Below the pieces are notes generated by a model, which was not told where the DNA came from, did no database searches, and worked only from the letters and a program-made list of their open reading frames with translations. A DNA stretch of 64,000 bases from Phoronis australis (taxonomy: Eukaryota > Phoronida > Phoronidae): assembly GCA_002633005.1 (NCBI GenBank), contig NMRA01000915.1:36689-100688 (forward strand), written 5' to 3'. Of this stretch, positions 1 through 10,668 are shown piece after piece (positions within the stretch are counted from its first letter, which is position 1; each line of letters begins with the position of its first letter). The translations under genes were made by a program, and so were the position numbers.

Positions 1-3000
1 TTTCCTAGCATGCCTGCATTGCGGAAAACTATTATCTTTGTCTTTTCTAGGTTTGCATTCAGTCCCCAAACCATACAATAACCAGCTGCTGCTGTGGCCT
101 ATGCGCTGTGCCTGCACAATCTGGTTGATAGTCAGCGTACAATAAAATCACTATATTGGAAAACTCTACGGAGAAGTATACACCCTGACAACTACTGTTA
201 CAATACAATTTAATTAATTCTTTTAAATACATTATATATAACAAAAGACTAATCGTGCAACCTTGTCTGGGACCATTTTGGTATGTGTGATGTATATCTG
301 ATAAATTTTTGCTTACGGTTTAAGGAAAAATTAATCAAAATACGAGAGATGCAAAATGGCAGCTTTAAGCAAGGTTTCATGGTTTCAGAAAGATTTCCTC
401 GGTCTGAAATGTTAAAGGCATGTGCCACCAGATTTAATTTCGTTTTTTACCGTTTTAACCAATCTATGTCTATATCACCTCGTGCTTTGTCCAAAACTTC
501 CCTATCGACAGTTGTCACATTAACCAGTGCGGAAGGTGAGGACCCAAAGCGATGACGTCAACGGATCTTGCAAAGAGTGTGTGTCACTGTTTCTGACAAC
601 GGAATGGTACCTACAAAGAAGTGTAAAATTCAACAAAGTCGCATGTGTAGCAATTTTAATGACTCCAAATGTGTTCAGAAACCCATGGATAGATTATAAC
701 GCGTCCCCGGCTTTTCAGATGCAATCAGACTATAGTTGAAGATGACCGGGTATCATTCAAATTTCTTGAGGACCACAGAAACTTAACATGAACTAGAAAA
801 TAAGAGTTTGCTTTTGCTGTCAGTTGATTTTTGTTTTAGAAAAACGTAATTAACAAGATTGATTCTCCAAACATGTTGTTTTATATTTTCAGCATCGTTC
901 CAACCGAATCAAGGCTATAAACTGACAAATGCCTTAAACGTGAGAAGCAAACCTTATTTATACCAAGCAGTCATTACTGGAGGGGATACGTTTTGGATTT
1001 TCTAATGATAAAAACTTCCCAAACTTCAACTGAATTTTTCAAGTGACGATCAGGAAGCGGCAGTTGACCAAAAAGCCAGCTTTTGCAGTAACCCGCGTAC
1101 GTCTCTGTTATAAAGACATGGTATTACAGAGAGGTTAACACTCACAGTGCAATGGCAGGGTTGAGTCATCATATGATGGAGAAGTCCAGTAGTAAGCGTA
1201 CACCCTTGTCTCGAGTGAGACAGCGAATGACCAGATACACAGTTGGCCGCTGGAATCAGTACAGATAGCCCGAGACTAAAATCGTTATCTTAATAACACG
1301 ATACCATGAAGCTACCGAAAATATCCCGGGGTGTTGAACAGATGTTTTCATACAAATTTCAATATTGATTTTAGTTTGAATTCTTCATTAAGAATTACCT
1401 ATGCTACTGCTGTTCTTGGTAAACGGAAAGTGTATGGCCCGGATTTAGTGTTTTTAATTGTGCCCTTATTTGACTTCAGTGCTATAAGCTGGTCAGTGTT
1501 ATGCAGAGACACGAATCACGACGCTAGACAGGTTACCTACCTGTAAATATAATGTCTGCCTCAAATCTAAAAACACAAAACAAATTGGATGCTGATGTCG
1601 ATAAGGAAATAATGAGCCATGTTGGGTTCTCTCTCATGCTGCCCAAAATGAAAGGTCCAGTCTAAACTTGATTTTTGTAGGATTAGTCTGGCAGCGAGAT
1701 CTTATTTGCAAACCAAGAACATTTTACTGTTAAACACCATGGATGCAATTCTTACAAAATCCGCATTGGCATTGATTATCCATCTTAGATGATCAAAATC
1801 GCGTGAGGTTTGTTTTCTTTTCTCTTCTCTTGGCAAATCATGACGTTTAGATCATCAAGTAAATCCCGTTTCCTTAAGCTGCAATTTAAAAGACTCAAGT
1901 ATAACAATGCTTCAAGCACATAGCCAGAAGCTACCTCGGCTTTGAGAATGTCTTTAACTTGATCAGACCGATCATTCGCCTGTACTTTCGCGTACACTTG
2001 GATTTGCCGGGGATCATATTAGTGTATATCAACCGCATTATTGTGTAAAAATATAGGTATAGCTCCAGTCGTTGTACGGAAGTGAATGGACATTACCGGT
2101 TTTACGACCGAAAGCCGCGTTTTAGACATATCTGTTGTAATGGATAAACTTCTTCAAGTTACTAGCTTTGACCCGTGGTTTCACGCAACAAAATCCGTTG
2201 TATCTAGTTATTAAATCGCCAGTTCTTACCGCTGCTTGCCAGGCATTCGCAGATGCCAATGCTGTTGACTTTATCAGTTAAATACATTCCGATTTTGGAG
2301 TAGGATTATCCGCCGGCGATCGAGCGTTTGACTGCGACCACGGGGGTTCTATTAGGCTATGTTCCGGCCGACTTGTACGTATATGTAGTCATGGAATGTT
2401 ATTTTTCAAGCGTGCCACCAAAAATCCAAATCTAGTGATATCTTATGGTTTTTATGTTCTCTAAATGTTGATTTGGTTATCTCGGCTTCAGCGAACATTC
2501 TAGGCTGGTCTCGGGAGGTTCGTTGCAATGAGGTTCGACTGTAGAATTTGTTTGTCTCATTGTGTGGCAAGCTGTTTAGATGTGAAGAAATTAGTCGGTG
2601 ATGTTTGATCTCGGATTGCTTAACTCAAATTCATTGACCCGAACATGAAACCGTGTTTTTTACCTAAGAATAAATGCTCACAATATAAACAAATCATCAA
2701 AAAATCTGCTAGACATACATGCATATAGTTTCAGTTCTGTTCAATTTCACAATCATATTTTATCAAGCAGTGACGTATTCATGTACCACATGTGCTCATA
2801 TCCAAATTCATTTCCCGGGCCAATTTGATGATTATCAATGGTTTACCGAGAATAATGTATTACGGGTGGTTATGGCTTGATGATTTATCTTTGATAACAC
2901 TATCAAACCGTATCTCTGATATACAAACATATAACTGCTTTGTTCCGCGAGCAGTAACATTTGACGTGGTTATGACCGTCTTGTAAGAGACAAGTAATAC

Positions 3001-4190
3001 CAGAGGGCCGGCAATTGTTCATCTGGAACGTATTAAACGAAGTTTTTGCACATTAAAATGTTTTAAAAAATAAGGTGAAAATGTTGCCGTACCATCTCTT
3101 AACCGTCCCACATCATTATGCAGACTTTATATTTACTCGTGCCTTCAAAACAATAATATTTATTATATATTATTACGCTCAGTTTATAGACCAACGAAAA
3201 AATCAACAAACAACGAATACCAATAAGAATAACATTCAACAATGTTAATGAAATTCAGACAGATCGTTAATTAAAAGTTAGTCTGTAGAAATGCTTTCAA
3301 GCGATATTCCCTTCAGATACCTCAAAAGATTGAAGGTTTCGTTCACCACAAGGTCCACAATCAAAGGGTTACACTTATAACGATCGACTGCAGAGTAAAA
3401 ACAAAAAACAGCATTCTGTCATTTGAAGACCAATACGCTCTGTACCAGTTGGAACCATGTCGTGGATGGGTTTACTGTAATCAGTGCTATTAAACGGTGT
3501 CCATGAGGGGCGCAAAGAGCAAAAACTGTGAAAAAAGAAAACCAACTATATTTTGTAAATTCAGTTCTATTTGATAAATTCCATCCTATTTAAAATATAT
3601 TTAAATCACGTTTCGTAAATTCAATTCTATTGAATTAATTCAACCCAATTTGAAATAAAAAACAAAACTTGTTTGATAATTCATCTAAATAGGTATAAAT
3701 TTATTAAGTAGAGTTGATTTTACAATATATCTTTTCCGCATTTTTTCCCATTTCCGCCCCTCATGGGTAATTATAAACCAGAGACCAGTTTTATCAAATG
3801 AGATGTTCAGTCGCCGTCGGTTTGGACGGCCGGAGTCACGTAATTGCGAAGACATAGATTGCAACTCGTGAAATTTTGACCCAAGGGCGTACAGTGACTC
3901 ACGAGCCAATGATATGGTGGTCTTAGCCACGACTGTCTGTACAATCTTTGACAAAACCGGCCTCACGTGACTTAACCACACATTTTTGTCTCGAACCCTT
4001 CCATTCCATTATAGAGAATGATTTCCATTCCCTTTCGAACAGCACGTCTAAAGCATCGACAACTAAAGAAAAGTGTCACGAGAATTTCACGTGCTGCACT
4101 TGTAATACATGGCGATATTTCACAATGTCTGGTGTGATCTTGTGTTTTCGCGAGATTCCCGCGTCTACGGAGCGCATGCCTGGTAACCAC
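1..4190. other. No gene recognised; non-coding
   Basis: All open frames here are under about 100 codons, without splice-linked neighbours or recognisable domains. An AT-rich stretch at about 3540–3670 repeats a short 'taaattcaattctattt' theme imperfectly. Nothing else could be supported. Confidence 0.5.
4075..4180 (+). repeat. Partial copy of a dispersed short element (family also at 47–52 kb)
   Basis: The core resembling 'cttgtaatacatggcgatat' and the right end 'gcgtctacggagcgcatg' match copies at 47241–47368, 48907–49038 and 49228–49368. The left terminal repeat seen in the best copy is not visible here, so this copy appears truncated. Confidence 0.5.
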
Positions 4191-4201
4191 GGAGTCGGAA
4201 A

Positions 4202-4852
4202 GATTATTGTTTACAATCCGAATCCGTTAACGTATATACTTTATAATAATGTTTTCTGAATCCTCTCGTCAGGGTGATCATGGTGATTCCAAAAATGTAG
4301 TACTCGTACCGATTAGACTCTTTTTATTCTTGCATTCACCGTTTTTACGAGGTGTTCATTTGCGGCAGCCGATCTCAAGTGACCGCCATTGTAAAACTGC
4401 GAAACCTGTCGGCAGGAATGATAACTACAACCATCATGCGTGTGTCAAAAGGACCCCAAAATTGGCTAGTATGTTGAAGATACCGCGTGGCATGTTAGGG
4501 AAACTCTGAGTAAAAAACAGTAATAATCCTTTATAAAGGATTCCCTCTTCAAAACTTCATCAGAAAAAACATGAGAGTGTGTTCTCGCGGACAAATGTCG
4601 TCCTCGAAAACACTTGACAGCTCGCGGTTAACCCTTAGTTATCAATGATGCCGAAAGGTGTTGCACTTTTAAAAATGGCCGCCTCATTAAATCCGCATTG
4701 CAAATGAACGCTTTGGAAAAACTCGGAAATTTTGAATAGTAATCGACCAATCAGTACAAGTAATACATTTTTGGAATCACCATGACTAGAGAATTTAGAA
4801 AATAGTAGTATCAAGTATGTACGTTAATGGAGTCGGATTGTAAACAATAACC
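4202..4852. mobile_element. Non-autonomous DNA element with long terminal inverted repeats
   Basis: About 110 bases at 4202–4315 reappear in reverse complement at about 4740–4852. Shared blocks include 'attgtttacaatccg', 'gtgattccaaaaatgta' and a 'ttaacgta' block. The arms differ at scattered positions, so this is an old copy. No transposase-like reading frame lies between the arms. It is read as a MITE or foldback element; the exact ends and target-site duplication were not resolved. Confidence 0.7.
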
Positions 4853-6895
4853 GTCGGAAAAATGGAAGATATCAAGTTAATGCAAGAGAATCGCTACACG
4901 TAATGCCCCCAACTTATAACGTTCCAATTAAAGTGACATGGAGCATAAAGAACAGACTAAATTCTATTATTTCAAATTGTTCTCAAACTGTTCACCACGT
5001 ATTTTTACGGTAAGTGTTCGTAAATATTTCTAATTTCTGTTGATGTCTAACATTTTCCCTTTAGTTTCAAATTTAAATAAAAAAATGTCAACTGCTTGTC
5101 TCTTCGTCGATTTTTCTTCCACACGGCTAAGCAAGTCTTCTTATTTGGTATGGTAAGACATAGAAGAGGATATTTCCCTTATATGGAAAATGTGACCTTG
5201 ACCTTTGACGTAAACAAAACAATGGCGAATTCATGCAGCTGCCAGTCCGACACCTTTGAGCGCACACGTGCATATAAATTATAAGGAGCGGATTTGAAAA
5301 CTGTATTTTTCTAGAAATTCTTGCACTATTCAAAGTGAATAACTCTCACGTCAGCATTCCCAAGAAGTAGATTAGTCAAGATCTGTATTTTTACGAGTTG
5401 TTTCGTTTCATGCCTCTTTAATGTGAAAAAGGACACGCATTATACCTAAAAAATAAAGCCCAGTGTGTGCGTGTGTGTTCCAAATCTGAGTTTCAATTTG
5501 GTCTCAATCTCATTTCAGAGCAGTGAGCTCCATCTATAAACGGTTATGATGCCAATTTACTTGACAACTGTCTCCATTTATTGTCACTGTAGTTTTTATC
5601 CTAAATGTGTTTTTTACCTTTTTGCTGATCTGAAGGTACCTAATCGGGTGTATGAAGTGGATGATATTATGTCACCCACCCGAGTTGACGTGTTGGGACA
5701 CTTGTGAAGGGTATCGTTTGTCATGCTAGCGGCGCTTCCACTTGTGAGCGAACGCATCTGATACGGTTTCTAAGACATTTCAACACTGTAATCAGACTTA
5801 TTTCTCTTGCACAGATTTTTGACATGCTTACATTATCAAAGTTTTTTTCTGTGCAAACAGGATTTATTTTACTTGTAGCTTTGCTTTGGACGGATTTTTA
5901 AGGGAACGACTTTTTAACTCTGATGCCGGACAACAAATCATGCCAACATTGCTCCTTTTAGACTTTAAGGGAACCATGTTTCGTATATCTGTGCTTGCGC
6001 TGAGCTTGAATTTGAGTTTGAACGTAACATCTGCTTTCAATAGGTCTGGGAGCGTTATTTATTAAACTCCCCTTATATGTTTGCAGCAACCCATCTTGTT
6101 GCTGAAAGAAAGGTGATAGATAAGAAGACAGTCGCAGGTAAAAGACATGAATTGAGTTCCACAAGGTCGACAAAACAGAGCAGATTTGTGGGAGATTTGG
6201 CATTGCTTATGCGTCCTGTCGAGTTGTAGAGACTAGGTGGGTTGGTAGGTACTATTCTTGCAGTCCAGTTTTGTATTGCGGCTTGTAAAAATTGCAAAAA
6301 CACAAAAAAATTATAAAAATTAAGTCAAAATTGTATTTTTTGGTGTTCAATGTTGAATTCTTAATGGAAGCGCTTTATAGGTTTGAAAGCATTGCCACGT
6401 TCTTACTATATGGAAGCGTTTTTCTTGAGCCGCTGATGGTTTCGATGTTTTTGTTCGATCGGAAATAGAATCCTGTCGCGAAAAGGAATATTATGAGACC
6501 GATTTTGTCAGAGTAGGCTTAAGTCTATTTTCGTTTTAACCAGCTTAACAATGTGAAATTCAACTTTAAGTAAACCCAAAAGAATAAGGCGCACTAGTTC
6601 GCTATTTGCCACTAAATAATGCGACGGCATCGCAATGGGAAGCATCAACAAGTGCCACAGTGCTGTCAAAGGATACGTTTACATCTTATGGTAAATCGAA
6701 GCTACATACATCCTTTACACGATCATTGTGAAGATATTATCTCATTATCAACACAACCCTTTCCTTTTACACCCAACATTGCAAGAGTGTATCACTTGTA
6801 AATATGGCGTTTGTCACAGCGGACAGCAGATTTTCTAAATATACCCAGTGACATCACTTGCAGAATAACAGCGGACAAAACATGGAAGAATAGAC
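4853..6895. other. No gene recognised; non-coding
   Basis: Only short, unsupported reading frames on both strands. No domain, splice-linked exon pair or clear repeat unit was seen. Confidence 0.45.
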
Positions 6896-6899
6896 CGGG

Positions 6900-7960
6900 A
6901 TCCCCGAGCTTTTTTGGGCATGAAAAGGTAACCAATTTTCTTTGGTACCACAGTGCTCTGTGGGTATCCTGATGCCTGGAAATGACCAGCTAGCAGGTTC
7001 GCTTTGGTGGGTGTGGTCAGGAGAACCAAGACAATACAGTAAAAAATTGAGCTAGATCAACTTTTCTGGTAACCACTTCAAACTGCCTTGGATACCTCCT
7101 ACGTAATCCACTGTATCAAAATTGGTCACTGCCAGACAATTTCAGTGGTGGGGAGTATCAGCCAGACGGTTATAAACAAGGCCAAAAAATTGAGCTAAAT
7201 CAATCCAAGAGGTAACCGCGTGAAACCAGTTGCAAAATATTCACCGTGAGCCAAGGTATCACGAATGAACACTGCCAGACAAATCTAGTGGTGGGTTAGC
7301 CCCGCCAGACATGCCCAAATACCCGAGTTGAGCTATCATTCGATCAGGTAACCGTTTGAAACCAATTGCACGATGTTCAGCATCACTGTACATGGCACAA
7401 CTGTTAGATGCCAGACAATTTCAGTGGTGGGGTGCACCTGCCAGACGATTGTCAAAAAGGGTTAAAAAATGAGCTAGATCAGCCCAAGAGGTAACCGCTT
7501 AAAACCAGTCCCAAAATATTCACCGTAAGCCCAGGTATCACGAATAAACACTGCCACACAAATCTAGTGGTGGGTAAGCCCCGCCAGACACGCCCAAAGA
7601 CCTGAGTTGAGCTAGATCAACCCACGAGATAACCGTTTGAAACCAACTGCACGATGCTCAGCATCACTGCACATTGCACAACAGTAAGATGCCAGACAAT
7701 TTCAGCGGCAGGGTTTCCCTGCCCGACGACTAAAGACGAGCTAAAATTTGAGGTAAATCAACTCAAGAGGTAACCGCATGGAACCAGTTGCAAAATATTC
7801 TACGTAAGCCCATGTATCATAAATAAACACTGCGAAACAAGTCTACTTGTGGATTAGCAATGCCACACACGATCAGATTTACCTGCCAGGTAACCCTTTG
7901 AAACCAGTTGCATAATGTCGAGCAACATTCTACATGCAACAAAATGTACTTAAAAGACAT
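6900..7960 (+). repeat. Tandem array of about 140-bp units (minisatellite/satellite-like)
   Basis: The anchor 'ggtaacc' (once 'gataacc') recurs at about 6925, 7069, 7211, 7356, 7492, 7630, 7770 and 7890, a spacing of about 120–145 bases. Each unit also carries versions of 'gagctagatcaa', 'gaaaccagttgca', 'tgccagacaa' and 'agtggtggg'. Alternate units resemble each other more closely: the 'aaatattcaccgt' unit alternates with the 'gatgttcagcatcact' unit. This suggests a two-unit higher-order repeat of about 280 bases. Confidence 0.85.
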
Positions 7961-8057
7961 TTTTAGCGGTGGGGCAGTAACATGCAGGGGTTTGGTCGAT
8001 GCAGGGTCGACTTTTTATTAGACGCCCCTATCTCTCTACTCAAATGCATATGTTCTA

Positions 8058-8112
8058 TTCAGGCCCGTAGCCAGCACTGAGCGGGGGGTGGTTCGAATTT
8101 TAAGAAGGTAGT
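8058..8112 (+). repeat. Fragment of a dispersed repeat with a 'ggcccgtagccag' end
   Basis: The sequence 'caggcccgtagccag' followed by a G-rich run resembles an end sequence seen in short dispersed repeats of several marine invertebrates. This is recognition from general knowledge only; no second copy was found in the window. Confidence 0.25.
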
Positions 8113-10225
8113 GGACCTTTTGTATTTTGCAAACGTAGACACTGTAAGGCCTTTGACTCAGCTTAATTAGGGGGAAGAGAACATTCTCGCATTATCTTCT
8201 GCCAAAGTTTCAAATCAGCCATGCTTAATGAGTGATTACACCTATTGCATACTCAGACGGAAATATGACATTTAGTCGGTGAATGACTTAACAAAATTGT
8301 TTATCTAGTTGTATTGTTGTGTGTTACTTAAGTTGCTTACATCGCTGGAAATGGGAACATCCCACTTTTTCGAAGGTTTACTTCTCGTAAGGTTCACTAT
8401 TCCGAAAATACACTAGTTCAACAATTCACCACTCCAAAGATTCACCGCTGCAAAAATATTTAAATTTTCAAACTCAGACGTGATTTTTAAACTTTACATG
8501 CAAAAATAAACGATATTTCGGTTATTAGAAACACCTATACCGAAAACAACACCCGGCAACTAAAACACTTGGTTTGGATTCCATGTGACTACCGTATCCA
8601 GCAGGCCAGCACAACTAGAAAGCGTAGTTAGATTTCATATGCATGGGAAATTGCCCGCATGTCTTAAAATGAGTACGCACTTGCATTTTAAAATGATATG
8701 AAGTAGGAATACTGATGAATTATCAACCATGACACAATTCATCAAATCCGTGTCAAGATCGAATCGCAGCGCGACGCAGACGGCCAGGTCGAAACTAAAT
8801 GAAGTTAGTAGGCCACCCTGTCCCTTCCACATCTCACGAAATCAGGGAGTCCCATTTAGTCTTCTTAAATTTGAAACCGCCGTTGGTCACCGTATCGGGG
8901 CCCCAGATGTTGTCTCTGCTTGAGAATGAGTCGTGATCACACAATCACGGTAGTTAACTGTCGGAGTTTTGGGCCCAGTCTCGAATCTTTTTACTCGACA
9001 TGGAATTCGAAATTATGTGTGGGATTTTTTACTCTACTTTTGCGCGAACTCAAGACATGTGTTTATTATTCTATGCTTGAGCACATAACGTGGACGATTT
9101 TTAGTCTTAGTTCGCAGTTGATAAATCCATCATTAAAGCTAAAAGTTCGAGTTTGAACTCGAAATGTCGAGTTTTTACTCGAGTTTGTAGCACGAATATC
9201 AGGATTTTCAAGTGCAAACTTGGACTAGAAACTCATATGCATAAACTATAATTATTCGAGCACAGTTTGATAACCACTTTTCTGGAGTTAGCGCAAAAGA
9301 AGCAGACAAATTGCCAAAATTAATTTCGAGTTCGTTTCGAGCGCAAAGATTTGAGACCGGGCCAATTTTGGCAATTCCAAATTCTCACTGATTCTCACTG
9401 TTACATAACATTTTCTCACTATTTTCTCACTGACTGCCCATGTTGTTCAATAGGGCTATTCGGAGAATTCACCTCGCGGTGTCGCTGCTGTACTAGTGGT
9501 GACTGAATTGCGCATGCGTGGCTGTCTGCATGTAAACAACTGGTAAGGAGGCACAGAACAGTTCTCACTGGGTTTTGCCTAGCAAAACACACATCACTTG
9601 ATTTGTAACCTTTTCTTCACTCTGTCAAAAACAGGATGCAAAGAATGGCATGTTTTCAATTATTTCACATAAAAAGCCCAGCAGATGAGCACAGAAACTT
9701 TATTCTTTCTTGTATTTTTGACCATTTCATTCCCACTGACAACCAAGCTAGACTAAGAAAAATAAGGGCAAAAAAATGCAAAATCGGCACTTTTCACCCG
9801 AAAAACACCACTTCCCTGCCGATGCACGACTAAAACCAAACTTAGAGTCTGAAAGCAAATTTCCTACCGATTCAGAAAATGTGGTCCAAAAGTACTGTCA
9901 ACCAACTAGTTTTTTTGCAATTCTTGCTTGTTTGAGGGCTACCTAAAATCACAGCCAATTTCTCGGTCGCTACCCAACAATGCACAATTGCAGCCGGGGG
10001 CCGCCATCTTGAAGAAGAGTGCAGCTACAGCCAAGAAAGTGGCCTTTTTTATTCACAGCATGTTCACAAATACAAACAAACCACATTCACTGAGCCTACG
10101 TGCAATGCCCACCTACAAAATGCCCCCAAACTTGGCCTACCCCAAAATTTCTATATTTTGGGAGTGCAAATTGGCCGTGCAAATTGGCCGCGGCCGCAGC
10201 CTAACTATTCAGTGCCACCTAAAAG
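8113..10225. other. No gene recognised; motif-rich non-coding DNA
   Basis: At about 8990–9350 the motif 'ctcga/tcgag' recurs many times in both orientations. At about 9380–9575 'tctcactg' recurs; the same word forms a denser cluster at 13.6–14.0 kb. No supported exon. Confidence 0.4.
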
Positions 10226-10446
10226 ATGGAATTGTTATCAAAATACGTCTCATTACTGCTAATTTCCGTGGTGCAAGTCTTCGACAGCTGGCCACAAATT
10301 CCCAAAAGATCTAAGGTTACTATATTCGTGGACAATTGCGGTCAAAAGGGTCAACTAATTGACAAAAAGTGTGTGGATGCTGAAGCCACGTGTGTGCTCT
10401 ATGACTAAGTATGCAGTTCCATTCGGAGACTACACACCATTACTTG
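10226..10446 (+). CDS. Candidate first exon of a small secreted Cys-containing protein, with an internal one-base shift
   Basis: The ATG at 10226 opens a frame of 60 codons whose first 20 residues look like a signal peptide (MELLSKYVSLLLISVVQVFD). Two cysteines follow (DNCGQ, KKCVD), then a third (ATCVLYD), then a stop at 10406. Skipping the single T at 10406 restores a frame reading KYAVPFGDYTPLLG that runs into a strong donor (cttg|gtaagt) after 10446. That donor's phase fits the next exon exactly. I read this as one exon interrupted by an insertion, either an assembly error or a real lesion. An alternative is a short exon starting at the ATG at 10377 in the downstream frame. I do not recognise the family. 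Confidence 0.4.
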
Positions 10447-10560
10447 GTAAGTTTTTAGCAATCAAGTTTCTATCAACATCGTTCGGTGCTGTTATCCCCA
10501 CCAGTTACCCCAGTGAATAACAGGTTTAGCCCCTATTGAGTGGAACTACTGTTTCTTTTA

Positions 10561-10668
10561 GGAAACTCACCCGATGCCGGGTGGGCTAGCAGCACATATT
10601 CATATTGTCCTGGCTGGGAGTGCTCCCAAAATAAGAGGTGTATTTTACGTGATGCACAGATGTCAAGG
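10561..10668 (+). CDS. Second exon of the small Cys-containing protein
   Basis: The acceptor 'tttcttttag' precedes 10561 and the donor 'agg|gtaact' follows 10668. With the single G left by the 10446 donor the frame is open throughout: 36 codons with Tyr/Ser-rich sequence and three cysteines (YCPGWECSQNKRC). A third exon after the acceptor 'ctattctgttacag' (11106) would add VSENN and then stop at 11123, ending a protein of about 115 residues. The exon at 15186 contains the similar word RVSENK, but its phase does not fit directly to this exon. Function unknown. Confidence 0.45.

Noticed and set aside
3685-3981. 98-codon minus-strand frame with charged, protein-like composition
   Set aside because: No recognised domain, no splice partners, in a repeat-bearing region.
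5958-6303. Overlapping 81- and 76-codon minus-strand frames, considered as transposon remnants
   Set aside because: No reverse transcriptase, integrase or transposase motif could be seen.
6900-7960. CRISPR-like regular spacing
   Set aside because: The whole 140-base unit is repeated, with no unique spacers, and the genome is animal.
9928-10314. 128-codon + strand frame overlapping the small-protein exon
   Set aside because: No signal, no domain; a different frame of the same region splices cleanly to the next exon.
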